Of a stretch of DNA of 64,000 bases, positions 43,389 through 53,827 are shown one piece after another. A program made the position numbers and the translations under genes. Each line of letters begins with the position of its first letter. The first letter of the stretch is position 1. The notes beneath the pieces are model-generated. The model was not told the DNA's origin, made no database searches, and saw only the letters and a list, made by a program, of their open reading frames with translations. The stretch is from NCBI GenBank assembly GCA_036520615.1, contig DATDJI010000050.1:14523-78522 (forward strand), written 5' to 3'. Source of the stretch: CAMCXE01 sp036520615. Lineage in GTDB: Bacteria; Pseudomonadota; Gammaproteobacteria; Pseudomonadales; Cellvibrionaceae.

Positions 43389-44915
43389 TCAAGGAGCAAG
43401 TGTTAATGGCAGTGCACTTTTCACTGCGTGTGAAACACCGTGCATGACGGCGGCGGAGGTGTCTAACACGGGTTGAGGGTAGAGACCCAAGCCTACCAAT
43501 ATGGCCATCAGGCTCAACATCATGCTCAGTTCTCGCCAGGATAAATCGGCTATCGGAGTATCGCTTTTGGGTGCGCCATGAATTGAGCGCTGCACCATAA
43601 TCAATGCGTACACCGCACCTAAAACCAAGCCTGAGGCGGCGAACATAGTGACTGTGCTGTTGACCTTAAACGCACCGAGCAGAATTAAAAACTCGCCAAC
43701 AAAGTTGCCCAGCCCAGGCAAGCCTACGCTTGCAGCTGCGAAAAACATTGCGATAGGCGGAAGCGTGCGCATGCGTGCATATAGGCCGCCCATTTGGCTG
43801 AGATCCCGTGTGTGCAGACGCTCGTACAACTGGCCGGACATAATAAACAGGCCTGCGGCGGATATACCGTGAGCAAGCATTTGCACGATGACGCCCTGCA
43901 GCGCTAGCGTATTAAATGAATAGATACCTATTAATACAAAGCCCATGTGAGAGATGGATGAATAGGCGATCAGGCGTTTGATGTCGTCTTGGCGCAAGGC
44001 TACAAAAGCACCGTAAATAATGCCCACTACGCCTAACCACATGGCAAACGGAGCTATTTCTGCGCTGGCATTAGGGAATAGTGGAATGGCAAACCGCATC
44101 ATGCCGTAGGCAGCAGTTTTTAGCAGAATACCGGCTAAGTCCACGGAGCCTGCGGTAGGGGCTTGAGCGTGGGTATCTGGCAACCAACCGTGGAAAGGTA
44201 CTATCGGGAATTTCACGGCAAAGGCGATAAAAAAGCCGAGCATTAACAGCCACTCAAGGCTTGCGGATAGTTGGGTTTTCAATAGGGCATGGTAATCAAA
44301 AGTTACTACGCCGGTTTGCGAATAATGAGCGAATACCAGGCCGATAATGGCCAATAACATTAATAGGCCGGAGGCTTGGGTGTAGATAAAAAACTTTGTA
44401 GCTGCTTGTACGCGGCCCAATCCGCCGGGAGCACTGTGCCCCCAAAGCGCAACGAGGAAATACATCGGAACGAGCATCATTTCCCAAAAGAAGAAAAACA
44501 AAAATAAGTCGATAGCGAGAAACACACCGACTACAGCGCCGATAATCCACATTAAATTCAGGTGGAAAAAACCGACAAATTTAGTGATTTCAGTCCAGGA
44601 ACAGAGGACGGCCATTACACCTAAAAAGCCGGTGAGCAGAATCATCAATAAAGACAGACCATCAAGGGCTAGGTGCAGACCGATACCAAAGTGAGGAATC
44701 CAGTGCGCCTGATATTCAAGTGTCCATTTAGGTTGGCCATCGATGATACCGGCCAAGCTGAAGTCGTTGGTGAACCAGATATTTAGGGTGAAGCCAAATA
44801 ACAACAACATGGTGCCAAGCGCAATCCAGCGCGGCAGAAGTACCCCAAAGCGATCGGCTTGCCAGGACAAAAAGCCGCCGATAAAGGGAATTAAGATGAG
44901 CCAGGTGAGGATCAT
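43389..44915 (-). CDS. nuoM: NADH-quinone oxidoreductase subunit M
   Basis: A proton-pumping antiporter-like subunit of 508 residues with about 14 helices. The conserved FFFFFWEMMLVPMYFLVALWG with the essential Glu and FAVKFPIVPFHGWLPDTHAQAP with the Lys and His are present. It lies 18 bases after nuoL and just before nuoN. Confidence 0.96.
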   Translation of the reverse strand: MILTWLILIPFIGGFLSWQADRFGVLLPRWIALGTMLLLFGFTLNIWFTNDFSLAGIIDGQPKWTLEYQAHWIPHFGIGLHLALDGLSLLMILLTGFLGVMAVLCSWTEITKFVGFFHLNLMWIIGAVVGVFLAIDLFLFFFFWEMMLVPMYFLVALWGHSAPGGLGRVQAATKFFIYTQASGLLMLLAIIGLVFAHYSQTGVVTFDYHALLKTQLSASLEWLLMLGFFIAFAVKFPIVPFHGWLPDTHAQAPTAGSVDLAGILLKTAAYGMMRFAIPLFPNASAEIAPFAMWLGVVGIIYGAFVALRQDDIKRLIAYSSISHMGFVLIGIYSFNTLALQGVIVQMLAHGISAAGLFIMSGQLYERLHTRDLSQMGGLYARMRTLPPIAMFFAAASVGLPGLGNFVGEFLILLGAFKVNSTVTMFAASGLVLGAVYALIMVQRSIHGAPKSDTPIADLSWRELSMMLSLMAILVGLGLYPQPVLDTSAAVMHGVSHAVKSALPLTLAP

Positions 44916-44933
44916 TCTACTGGTTCCTAAAAG

Positions 44934-46781
44934 TTAGAAAAATACGAGGGTGGCTAAGACCGCCACGGCGCCGAAGACAATTGTGGTGGCATACCAGCGC
45001 AAATTACCCGTTTGCACCGCACTGAGGCCTGAGTGGGCCAGGCTTACGATGCCGGGAATCAACCAGAAGGATTTATCAATTGGGTCAATGCGCAACAGGC
45101 GAGCGAGCAAACAGTAAGGCTTAACAAAGAAAAGGTCGTACAGGTAATCGAAGCCCCAGGCGCTGTACCACAAGCGACTCAAAACTTTCCCCACTGCGGA
45201 ATTGGCCAGGGCGGTGACGAATTTGCGCTCGCCGATAAACAAAAACCACGCGAGTACTACGCCGCTGATGGCGACAAGACCGGAGATAATTTCCACTGTG
45301 TGTTTGGCGTGTTCGTCACCTTCGGCGCTGGCGGGCAGCACACCAGCCAGCGGCGGGTGTATAAGTGCGCCGACAGCGGTGGACAGCACCAACAGAATAC
45401 CCAGTGGCAGCCAGTAGTCGGCGCCGTGGATCGCATGTGCGTGAGTGTTTTCTTTACCGTGAAATACAACAAAAATTAAGCGGAATGTATAAATGGAAGT
45501 GAAGAATGCTCCAACGACGCCAGCGTAAAACAGCTCTTTATGATCGGTGGTAAACGCTTGCCAGAGAATTTCGTCTTTAGAATAGAAACCCGCAGTAACA
45601 AATGGCAATGCGGCAAGAGCTGCGCCGCCGACAACAAAACAGGCGTACACAAAGGGGATTTTTTTACGCAGGCCGCCCATTTTGAAAATGTTCTGCTCGT
45701 GGTGACAGGCCAGAATCACCGCACCGGACGACAAGAACAGCAGGGCTTTAAAGAAGGCATGGATCATCAGATGGAAAATTGCTGGGGCATAGGCTTTAAC
45801 GCCGAGGGCCAAAAACATGTAACCGATCTGGCTCATCGTTGAATAGGCGAGAATGCGCTTAATGTCGGTCTGCACGAGGGCGGCAAAACCGGCTAACACC
45901 AGGGTCACTGCGCCGACAACGCCAACTAAATAGAGAATGTCTGGGGCCAACTCAAACAGGCCATAGGTGCGGGCAATTAAATACACACCGGCGGTAACCA
46001 TAGTGGCGGCGTGGATCAGTGCAGAAACTGGGGTAGGGCCTGCCATAGCATCGGCAAGCCAGGTTTGTAGTGGCAACTGAGCGGATTTACCTACGGCTCC
46101 GCCTAATAACATCAGCGTCGCGAACACTATTGCCGGGCTGCCGGAAGCAAAGTGGGCGGGTGCTTGCTCAAGCAGTGTGGCTATGTGCAGCGTGCCCAAT
46201 TCTTTGAACAACACACACAGGCCGATGGCCATAAACGCATCGCCGATGCGCGTAATAATAAATGCTTTGCGTGCGGCAAGGCCGTTGGCCGGATCGCGGA
46301 AATAAAAGCCAATTAACAGGTACGAACACAGCCCCACGCCTTCCCATCCGAAATATACGGCGACAAGGTTATCCCCCAATACCAGCAGAATCATGCTGGC
46401 CACAAACAAATTCATATAGGAGAAAAACCGCGCGTAGCCGTCGGTTTCGCCACGCATGTACCAAGAGGCAAATAAGTGAATCAAAAAACCCACACCGGTG
46501 ATGACGCCCAGCATCGTCAACGATAAGCCATCTAAATGCAGATTAAATGTCGGCGCGAAGCCGTCGATAGAAACCCAGGTCCACAGTGGTTGCACATATA
46601 CACCTTTGTCTGGCGTGTGCATTAAAAAATCATATCCGGCAATGGCGGCAAACAAAGCTGAAAGCCCCAGCGCGCCTACACCAATATAAGCAGCAACGTT
46701 TTCACTCCAGCGGTCGCGGCCGAACGCCAATAACAAAAACCCAAGCAGTGGGAAAAGGATCGTGAGGAATAAATGGTTCAT
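44934..46781 (-). CDS. nuoL: NADH-quinone oxidoreductase subunit L
   Basis: The largest antiporter-like subunit, 615 residues, with the long C-terminal lateral helix expected for NuoL. Motifs seen include FGWEGVGLCSYLLIGFY and GKSAQLPLQTWLADAMAGPTPVSALIHAATMVTAGVYL. The start overlaps nuoK by 4 bases, indicating coupling. Confidence 0.96.
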   Translation of the reverse strand: MNHLFLTILFPLLGFLLLAFGRDRWSENVAAYIGVGALGLSALFAAIAGYDFLMHTPDKGVYVQPLWTWVSIDGFAPTFNLHLDGLSLTMLGVITGVGFLIHLFASWYMRGETDGYARFFSYMNLFVASMILLVLGDNLVAVYFGWEGVGLCSYLLIGFYFRDPANGLAARKAFIITRIGDAFMAIGLCVLFKELGTLHIATLLEQAPAHFASGSPAIVFATLMLLGGAVGKSAQLPLQTWLADAMAGPTPVSALIHAATMVTAGVYLIARTYGLFELAPDILYLVGVVGAVTLVLAGFAALVQTDIKRILAYSTMSQIGYMFLALGVKAYAPAIFHLMIHAFFKALLFLSSGAVILACHHEQNIFKMGGLRKKIPFVYACFVVGGAALAALPFVTAGFYSKDEILWQAFTTDHKELFYAGVVGAFFTSIYTFRLIFVVFHGKENTHAHAIHGADYWLPLGILLVLSTAVGALIHPPLAGVLPASAEGDEHAKHTVEIISGLVAISGVVLAWFLFIGERKFVTALANSAVGKVLSRLWYSAWGFDYLYDLFFVKPYCLLARLLRIDPIDKSFWLIPGIVSLAHSGLSAVQTGNLRWYATTIVFGAVAVLATLVFF

Positions 46782-47089
46782 CCACGCATCTCGCTGGCTG
46801 CATCAACGTCCAGAGACTGGTAACGGCGATAAAGTTGAAGGACTAGGGCCAGGCCTATTGAGGCCTCGGCGGCGGCAAGGGTAAGGACCAAAATAAACAT
46901 CACCTGACCGTCCGGCTGCTGCCAACGGCTGCCGGCGAGCACAAAGGCAAAGGCTGTAGAGTTCAGCATGATCTCGATGCTCATGAGCATAAATAGGATG
47001 TTGCGGCGTACTAGCACGCCTACCAAGCCTAGGGTAAAGAGGATGCCGGCTAAGACAAGGCCGTGCTCCATCGGAAGGGTTTGCAGCAT
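46778..47089 (-). CDS. nuoK: NADH-quinone oxidoreductase subunit K
   Basis: A 103-residue three-helix membrane subunit. The conserved glutamates of the proton path are in FMLMSIEIMLNS and LTLAAAEASIGLAL. The start at 47089 gives six residues before the usual MEHG. The stop overlaps the nuoL start. Confidence 0.95.
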   Translation of the reverse strand: MLQTLPMEHGLVLAGILFTLGLVGVLVRRNILFMLMSIEIMLNSTAFAFVLAGSRWQQPDGQVMFILVLTLAAAEASIGLALVLQLYRRYQSLDVDAASEMRG

Positions 47090-47092
47090 CGT

Positions 47093-47596
47093 CTATTCCT
47101 TCTCGGTATCACGGCCAAGGTGCCAAGCGGTCACCATGGCGGAAAGTAACAACATGGAGGCGAGCTCCACAGCCAACACATAGGGGCCAAACAGGCTAAT
47201 GCCTACGGCTTTCGGACCTATAACAGTAGTGTCCAACGGATGGTCGGTTTCCATACCGATACTGCGGCATAATTCAATCAACAAGATCAAGGACAAGATC
47301 GCAGGCCCAATCCAGGTTTTGGGTGTCAGCCAGGCCTTCTCCTGAGCAACTACAACCGAGCCTAAGTTCAGCATCATGACCACAAACACAAACAACACCA
47401 TGATGGCGCCTGCATAGACGATCATCTCAAGAGCTGCCGCGAATGGCGCACCGAGATCAAAGAAAATCATTGCCACGGCCAATAGTGAAACCACTAAGTA
47501 CAGCAGCGCATGTACTGGATTGGTTGTAGTGATGACGCGCACCGAGGCGATAATCGCGACGGCTGCGGCAAGGTAAAAAGCAAGAGCAGTTCCCAC
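47093..47596 (-). CDS. nuoJ: NADH-quinone oxidoreductase subunit J
   Basis: A 167-residue membrane subunit with five helices. The signature is the EMIVYAGAIMVLFVFVVMM helix. It begins with GTG at 47596 and lies 3 bases before nuoK. Confidence 0.94.
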   Translation of the reverse strand: MGTALAFYLAAAVAIIASVRVITTTNPVHALLYLVVSLLAVAMIFFDLGAPFAAALEMIVYAGAIMVLFVFVVMMLNLGSVVVAQEKAWLTPKTWIGPAILSLILLIELCRSIGMETDHPLDTTVIGPKAVGISLFGPYVLAVELASMLLLSAMVTAWHLGRDTEKE

Positions 47597-47620
47597 GGTA
47601 AATTCCTGAGCTAGCGAGTG

Positions 47621-48157
47621 TTAAGGCAACAGACTTTTCACGTTGACAGGTTCCGCCTCGTTTTGAGCGGCGCCTTTAGGCTTGCCAGCAATGGCAAGGC
47701 CTGCAACGCGGTAGAAGTTGTAGTCGTGGTATTTTCCGGTGCCGGAGATCAATAGGTGTTCTTTCTCGTACACCAGATCCTGGCGTTTAAATTCCGCCAT
47801 TTCAAAATCGGGGGTGAGCTGAATGGCTGTAGTGGGGCAGGCTTCTTCGCACATACCGCAAAAAATACAGCGGGAAAAGTTGATGCGGAAGAACTCAGGG
47901 TACCAACGGCCATCATCCCGCTCAGCTTTTTGTAGCGCTATACAGCCGACGGGGCAGGCCACCGCACACAGGTTACAGGCTACGCAGCGCTCCTCTCCAT
48001 CCGGGTCGCGCGTAAGTACAATACGGCCGCGATAGCGAGGTGGCACATAGGGCATTTGTTCTGGATAACAAATGGTGTCGCGCTTGCGAAAGGCGTGACA
48101 AAACACCATCCACAGGCTGCGAATTTGCGAGAAAACATCTTTTAAAAACTGCAACAT
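47621..48157 (-). CDS. nuoI: NADH-quinone oxidoreductase subunit I
   Basis: A 178-residue iron-sulfur subunit that carries clusters N6a and N6b toward quinone. Two 4Fe-4S ferredoxin motifs are complete: CVACNLCAVACP and CIFCGMCEEACP. An N-terminal amphipathic stretch (FLKDVFSQIRSLWMVFCHAF) would dock on the membrane arm. Confidence 0.96.
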   Translation of the reverse strand: MLQFLKDVFSQIRSLWMVFCHAFRKRDTICYPEQMPYVPPRYRGRIVLTRDPDGEERCVACNLCAVACPVGCIALQKAERDDGRWYPEFFRINFSRCIFCGMCEEACPTTAIQLTPDFEMAEFKRQDLVYEKEHLLISGTGKYHDYNFYRVAGLAIAGKPKGAAQNEAEPVNVKSLLP

Positions 48158-48175
48158 AGCGTTAAGTTCCGGCCA

Positions 48176-49180
48176 TTAGGTGGGGGAGTGGAGCAGGAGC
48201 ACCACCGCAGCGGTCCCCACCAGGTTTACCAACGTAATAGGCAGGCAGATGCGCCAGCCGAAATCCATAATTTGATCGTAACGCGGGCGGGGTAGCGCTG
48301 CGCGTACAAGAATAAACAGCATGATAAAAAAAGCTGTTTTGGTTACGAACCAGAAAAAGGGTGGAATCCAGTTAAATCCGGACCACTCAAATGGCGGCAA
48401 CCAGCCACCAAAAAACAACACGGTGGTAAGTGCAGAAACCAGAACAACGCCTACGTATTCACCGACGAAAAACATGCCCCATTTAAGGCCGGAATATTCA
48501 GTGTGAAAGCCCGCAGCCAATTCTTGTTCAGCCTCTGGCAGGTCAAAAGGAGACCGGTGGGCAACGGCGACGCCAGCAATTGCGAAGGTAAAAAAGCCTA
48601 AAAACTGCGGAAACACAAACCAGCAATTCTTCTGGGCGTTCACTATGTCGGTGAGGTTAAACGAACCGGTGACGGTCACAATGCCCATGAGCGAGAGGCC
48701 CATAAATACTTCATAGCTGACCGTCTGAGCCGTGGAGCGAATACCGCCGAGCAGAGCGTATTTATTATTGGAAGACCAACCGGCAAACATCACGGCATAC
48801 ACGGCCAGGCCTGCCATGGCCAAAAAGAACAACAGGCCGATATCCAGATCAGCTGCCACCCAGCCGGGGATAATTGGAATAACAATAAACGCCAACAACA
48901 GGCCGCTCATGGCGATAGCTGGTGCCAGCCAAAACGTGAGCTTATCTACAAAGGGTGGCGTCCAGTCTTCTTTAAAAAACATTTTCACCATATCAGCGGG
49001 CAGCTGCAGCAAACCGAACGGACCTGCGCGGTTGGGGCCGTAGCGATCCTGCCAAAGCGCGAGCAGGCGGCGTTCGACAAAACTTAAAAATGCCGCGCAG
49101 ATGACCACGCCAAATAAAATGATGAACGCTTTAACGACTGAAAATAGCGCGTCTAGGCCGAAGTAACTTGTCTCTTCCAC
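48176..49180 (-). CDS. nuoH: NADH-quinone oxidoreductase subunit H
   Basis: A 334-residue membrane subunit at the quinone site with eight or so helices. The RYGPNRAGPFGLLQLPADMVK loop and AHRSPFDLPEAEQELAAGFHTEYSG loop, which line the quinone chamber, are typical. It starts with GTG directly after the nuoG stop. Confidence 0.96.
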   Translation of the reverse strand: MEETSYFGLDALFSVVKAFIILFGVVICAAFLSFVERRLLALWQDRYGPNRAGPFGLLQLPADMVKMFFKEDWTPPFVDKLTFWLAPAIAMSGLLLAFIVIPIIPGWVAADLDIGLLFFLAMAGLAVYAVMFAGWSSNNKYALLGGIRSTAQTVSYEVFMGLSLMGIVTVTGSFNLTDIVNAQKNCWFVFPQFLGFFTFAIAGVAVAHRSPFDLPEAEQELAAGFHTEYSGLKWGMFFVGEYVGVVLVSALTTVLFFGGWLPPFEWSGFNWIPPFFWFVTKTAFFIMLFILVRAALPRPRYDQIMDFGWRICLPITLVNLVGTAAVVLLLHSPT

Positions 49181-51877
49181 TTAAGCCCCCTTCACGTCAA
49201 CACTTGAGCCCCAGCCCACCACAGGGCTGCCAGGCAAAACGGGTATGCCTACTACACCTGCTGCTTGATCTGGGCAAATTTGCAAGGGCGCTTGAATACT
49301 AAAACCCGCACCCGTTACGGCAACGGTTTGGCCTGCTGCCAACTGTAAGCCCTGGGCATCCGATTGGCTTAAGCGCACATAGGGTTGGCCTATGCGCTCT
49401 TGAATTTTTTCTGAGCGGCTGGACTGTTCATCGCTGCCGTACAAATGGTAAATCGGTGCCAGGGCCAAGCCAGTTGCTAGAGAAGTCTCAGCGGTGAAAT
49501 AGCTCGCGGAGCCTTGGGTATCAAACAAGCGAACTCCAGAATCACCCGCGCGCAGGTGGCCACCGACTTCAACTTGGAATTTATTCCAGGCCGAAGGTGA
49601 GTTCCAACCTGGTGCCCAGGCAAAAGGAATCAGTGCTGAAGAGTTAGTCGGCCCGGAGACGCCTTCCATAGAAAACGCCATAGCGGTGTCGGCATCCTGC
49701 GGTTGACGCGGTTCATGTACGGAAATATCAGCGCGCATTGATGTGCGGCCAGAATAACGGCGCGGCTCACGCGCGACTTTGGAGCCGGCGATTCGCATAT
49801 CCGCATGGGGTGCGGCCTGGGTGATTTGAGCTAACGCCGGAATTGCAGAGGCAACTGCAGCGGTGGCGTCGTCTAGCTGCAACCAGCTGACGGCAGTTTT
49901 CGTCAAGGTGCTGTGCAGAGCATGTAACCAGCGCCAGCCTTCGCGAATCAAGATGCCGTCTTTGTAGTAACTCGGTTCAAACACTTGAAAGAAGCGTTGG
50001 GCGCGGCCTTCCATATTGACGACAGTACCGTCGCCTTCAGCAAAACTGCTAGCCGGTAATAAAAGGTCTGCGTGCGCCGCCGTGGTACTGCGCTGGTGAT
50101 CGAGCACGATGACTCGCTTGGCAGCGGCTAAAGCCTGATCCACTAAGGCTTTCGGTGCTCTTAGGTAAAGATCGTTTTCCACCACTAGCAGAGTGTCTGC
50201 AGCGCCCGAGGTAATTTTTTCCAGCGCAGCTTCAATGCTTAGTTGATCGCCTAATAGAGCACAGCCAAGGCTATTGGCTTCGCGCAGGCTTAACGCAAGA
50301 CTTGGGTTTTTACCGCGCGATTTAAGAGCCCGTGCCACGTTAATGGCGGCCTGAATTAAGTTTTCATCTAACAGACCTGTGCCCGAAATTACTAGAGGCT
50401 TTTCTGCGGCCAGTAATGTTTGGGCGATCTGACTAGCTAAAGCTGCATCTTCAGACGATAAGCCCGCAACGGCAGGAGCAGAAGGGTCGATAGCATTAGC
50501 TACGGCAAAGCCTAAGCGAGCCTGTTGCCCAGCCTGTGCTCGATAGGTTGTGGCGGCAACATCATCTAAGCGATTCGCGCCTATGCTGCTAATAAAAATA
50601 GGACTTAAGTCCCGCTGGACGATATTTTTAAGTGGCAGCGCGTTCCAGGTCGGAACTTTTTTCTGTGCAGCCAGCTGTAACATGCGGGTTTTAGCCGCTT
50701 GGCGGATAGCTAGGGCTACGCGCGGCGCTGTTTGCGTAACGTCTTCACCGAGCACTAGAACTGCATCGGCGTCTTCAATTTCCCTCAGGCTTGGGCTGTG
50801 AGCCACACCCTCGGACAAACTCTTAGCGATCAACTGATTGAGCTTCAATTCCTGGGCACTGACCCCAAAGCTTAGGTTGCCGGCGCCCACCAATTGGCTG
50901 AGAGCAAAATTAGCTTCTAATGAAGCGCGGGGCGAGCCAATACCTACGACGGCTTTCGCAGCGTGCAAATATTCAGCAGCTAAGTCCAGAGCCGCATCGA
51001 TGGAGAACGCTTGTGTGCTGCCTTTAAGCTCCGGCGAGGTGGGGCGGTCGGCACGGTTAACAAAGCCGTAGCCAAAGCGGCCGCGGTCGCACAAGAAATA
51101 ATGGTTAACTGAACCGTTGTAGCGGTTTTCAACCCGGCGGATTTCCCCATAACGCTCGCCAGGGCTAGTGTTACAGCCGACCGAGCAGAGCTGGCAAACA
51201 CTTGGAGCAAACTGCATATCCCATTTGCGCGTGTAGTGGTCGGCGTGGGTTTTATCAGTAAATACACCGGTTGGGCAGACTTCCGTTAAGTTGCCGGAAA
51301 ACTCGCTTTCTAAATCGCCGTCTTCAACGCGGCCAAAATAGACATTGTCGTGAGCGCCAAAAACACCGAGGTCACCGCCGCCTGCATAGTCGTTGTAGTA
51401 ACGCACGCAGCGATAACAGGCGATGCAGCGGTTCATCTCATGGTTAACAAACGGCCCAAGGTTTTGATTGGCGTGTGTGCGTTTAGCAAAGCGGTAGCGG
51501 CGGCTGCTGTGGCCGGTCATTACCGTCATATCCTGTAAATGACAGTGGCCGCCTTCGGCACAAACGGGGCAGTCGTGGGGGTGATTGGTCATCAACCATT
51601 CCACAACACTTTTGCGAAAGCTCTTGGCCTCGGCTTCTTCGATGGCAATAAAAGTTTTATCTGCAGCGGGGGTCATACAGGACATGACTAAACGACCGCG
51701 TGTGTCATTCTCGTCGGCGTACTGTTTTACCGCACATTGGCGGCACGCGCCCACGGAGCCAAGCGCCGGATGCCAGCAGAAGTAGGGAATATCAAGGCCG
51801 AGATTTAAGCAGGCTTCTAAAAGATTCTGCGAGCCGTCGACCTCGTACTGTTTGCCGTCTACATGAATGGTAGCCAT
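49181..51877 (-). CDS. nuoG: NADH-quinone oxidoreductase subunit G
   Basis: The 898-residue iron-sulfur subunit of the peripheral arm. The N terminus holds the 2Fe-2S ligands (CWHPALGSVGACRQC), the HDCPVCAEGGHCHLQ segment with a His ligand, and the 4Fe-4S motif CIACYRCVRYYND. A further 4Fe-4S site (CQLCSVGCNTSPG) opens the molybdopterin-oxidoreductase-like domain, whose active site is not functional in this family. The length is close to that of E. coli NuoG. Confidence 0.95.
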   Translation of the reverse strand: MATIHVDGKQYEVDGSQNLLEACLNLGLDIPYFCWHPALGSVGACRQCAVKQYADENDTRGRLVMSCMTPAADKTFIAIEEAEAKSFRKSVVEWLMTNHPHDCPVCAEGGHCHLQDMTVMTGHSSRRYRFAKRTHANQNLGPFVNHEMNRCIACYRCVRYYNDYAGGGDLGVFGAHDNVYFGRVEDGDLESEFSGNLTEVCPTGVFTDKTHADHYTRKWDMQFAPSVCQLCSVGCNTSPGERYGEIRRVENRYNGSVNHYFLCDRGRFGYGFVNRADRPTSPELKGSTQAFSIDAALDLAAEYLHAAKAVVGIGSPRASLEANFALSQLVGAGNLSFGVSAQELKLNQLIAKSLSEGVAHSPSLREIEDADAVLVLGEDVTQTAPRVALAIRQAAKTRMLQLAAQKKVPTWNALPLKNIVQRDLSPIFISSIGANRLDDVAATTYRAQAGQQARLGFAVANAIDPSAPAVAGLSSEDAALASQIAQTLLAAEKPLVISGTGLLDENLIQAAINVARALKSRGKNPSLALSLREANSLGCALLGDQLSIEAALEKITSGAADTLLVVENDLYLRAPKALVDQALAAAKRVIVLDHQRSTTAAHADLLLPASSFAEGDGTVVNMEGRAQRFFQVFEPSYYKDGILIREGWRWLHALHSTLTKTAVSWLQLDDATAAVASAIPALAQITQAAPHADMRIAGSKVAREPRRYSGRTSMRADISVHEPRQPQDADTAMAFSMEGVSGPTNSSALIPFAWAPGWNSPSAWNKFQVEVGGHLRAGDSGVRLFDTQGSASYFTAETSLATGLALAPIYHLYGSDEQSSRSEKIQERIGQPYVRLSQSDAQGLQLAAGQTVAVTGAGFSIQAPLQICPDQAAGVVGIPVLPGSPVVGWGSSVDVKGA

Positions 51878-51980
51878 TCTTGCGTTTTCACCTATGTTGA
51901 ACCGGTGGACCGGTTGGTACTTTTAATAGTTATGAGAGCCGGCAAACCGGCTTAAGCTTTAAATTCAATATCTGCCGGGC

Positions 51981-53291
51981 TTAAGCGTCGGCGCGAATCC
52001 CTTGCGCGAACGCATCGGGAAAATATTTCAATGCGCTTTGCAGAGGTTCCATGGCGCCGGGGGCGTGGGCACAAAAGGTTTTGCCGGGGCCTAAAAAGCG
52101 CGTCAACTGCTGCAGGGTTTCGATATCACCCGGCTCGCCTTCGCCTTGTTCTATGGCTTGGAGAATTTTTACGGTCCAGGGCAGGCCGTCGCGACAAGGC
52201 GTACACCAACCGCATGATTCGCGGGCGAAAAACTGCTCCAGGTTGCGCACAACCGAGATAATGTTCTGTTTGTTATCCACGACCATTATTAACGCCGTGC
52301 CCATACGGCTACCGGCTTTCATGATGGTGTCGTAATCCATCGGCAGGTCGAGATGTTCAGGCATTAAAAAATCGGTAGAGGCGCCACCAGGCAACCAGCA
52401 GGTCAAATCCAAACCGTCCGCCATGCCGCCGCCGTGCGTATATAAAAGCTCACGAGCACTCGTACCTATGGGTAATTCCCACAGGCCGGTAAGCTTGGCC
52501 CGGCCGGAAATACCGTACATTTTTGTGCCCGCATCAGGGCTTTTACCCTGCGATAAACCTTTAAACCATTCTGCTCCGCGCACGAGAATGGGCGGAATAT
52601 TCATTAGAGTTTCTACATTGTTAACAATCGTAGGCTTACCCCAGGCTCCAGCTAATTGCGGAAAGGGCGGCTTTGTGCGCGGGTTGGCGCGGCGGCCTTC
52701 GAGGGAGTTGATTAGCGCGGTTTCTTCGCCGCAGATATAACGACCTGCGCCCGTGTGCACAAACAATTCAAAATTAAACCCTGAGCCAAGGATATTGTCG
52801 CCTAGGTAACCTGCCGCTTTGGCCTGTTCGATGGCGGCGTTTAAACGCTCGGCGGCGAGAATATATTCGCCGCGTAGGAAAATAAAACCTTTACTTGCCC
52901 CTATGGCGAACGCCGAAACGGCCATAGCTTCCACCAACTGGTGAGGCAGCTCTTCCATCAGCATGCGGTCTTTAAATGTGCCCGGTTCCATTTCGTCTGC
53001 ATTACAGACGAGGTATTTTTGCCCGGCATCCGGCCCCATAGGAATGAGCGACCATTTAACGCCGGTGGGAAAGCCTGCGCCGCCGCGGCCACGCAGATTT
53101 GAGGCTTTCACTTCTGCCTGAACGTCCGCAGGCTGCATGCCCGTAAATGCTTTTTTAAGTGCGGAGTAGCCTTCAAGCTTCTCGTAGTCTTGAATATCTA
53201 ATACAGCTTTGCCCGCTTGCGTATAGCGCCAGGTGAGCGGGTGAGTTTCTGGGCTTACGTTAGTTAGGCCGACATTTACATTGGAACTCAT
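51981..53291 (-). CDS. nuoF: NADH-quinone oxidoreductase subunit F
   Basis: The 436-residue NADH- and FMN-binding subunit. The glycine-rich GRGGAGFPTGVKW near residue 68 binds NADH, GAGRYICGEETALI is near 175, and the N3 4Fe-4S motif ESCGWCTPCRDG is near 350, with a later Cys in KTFCAHAPGA. The ATG overlaps the nuoE stop. Confidence 0.96.
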   Translation of the reverse strand: MSSNVNVGLTNVSPETHPLTWRYTQAGKAVLDIQDYEKLEGYSALKKAFTGMQPADVQAEVKASNLRGRGGAGFPTGVKWSLIPMGPDAGQKYLVCNADEMEPGTFKDRMLMEELPHQLVEAMAVSAFAIGASKGFIFLRGEYILAAERLNAAIEQAKAAGYLGDNILGSGFNFELFVHTGAGRYICGEETALINSLEGRRANPRTKPPFPQLAGAWGKPTIVNNVETLMNIPPILVRGAEWFKGLSQGKSPDAGTKMYGISGRAKLTGLWELPIGTSARELLYTHGGGMADGLDLTCWLPGGASTDFLMPEHLDLPMDYDTIMKAGSRMGTALIMVVDNKQNIISVVRNLEQFFARESCGWCTPCRDGLPWTVKILQAIEQGEGEPGDIETLQQLTRFLGPGKTFCAHAPGAMEPLQSALKYFPDAFAQGIRADA

Positions 53292-53827
53292 GCGTATTGC
53301 TCCAATACCTGATCGAGGTTGCTGGGGCTGACATTGAAGTGGGTGTTGTCGTCAATCATCAACACCGGCCCGCGATCGCACGCCCCTAGGCAGCAAATCG
53401 GTAACAATGTGAAACGATCATCAGAGGTAGTTTGCCCCGGCTGAATCGCAAGTTTGCTTTGCAAGGCGGCGTAGAGTTCATCGAACCCAGTTAAAAAGCA
53501 GCCGATACTGTCGCACACTAGAATCACATGGCGACCTACCGGCTGACGGTAAATACGGTTATAGAAAGTCGCGACGCCTTCTACGTCAGCTGCGGATATA
53601 TCCAATAGCTCAGCGATCAGCGCAATGGCACCATCCGGCACCCAGCGGTGATTTTTCTGCACGATTTTGAGCGCATCAATCGAGGCGGCACGCGGATCTT
53701 CATAGTGATGAATAGCGTGTTCAATCTCGTGGCGCTCAGCCTCGGTCAACGCAAACGGCGCACCCTTTTCAGTGGCAATTAAAGCGGAGTAGGGCGTGCT
53801 TGAGTTAGAGGAGTTAGCGGTCGACAT
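53288..53827 (-). CDS. nuoE: NADH-quinone oxidoreductase subunit E
   Basis: The 179-residue thioredoxin-like 2Fe-2S (N1a) subunit. The four cysteine ligands are in ILVCDSIGCFL and PICCLGACDRGP. The N-terminal helical domain has the usual CAIDALKIVQ-like segment (ASIDALKIVQKNHRW). Its ATG overlaps the end of nuoCD by 14 bases. Confidence 0.95.
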   Translation of the reverse strand: MSTANSSNSSTPYSALIATEKGAPFALTEAERHEIEHAIHHYEDPRAASIDALKIVQKNHRWVPDGAIALIAELLDISAADVEGVATFYNRIYRQPVGRHVILVCDSIGCFLTGFDELYAALQSKLAIQPGQTTSDDRFTLLPICCLGACDRGPVLMIDDNTHFNVSPSNLDQVLEQYA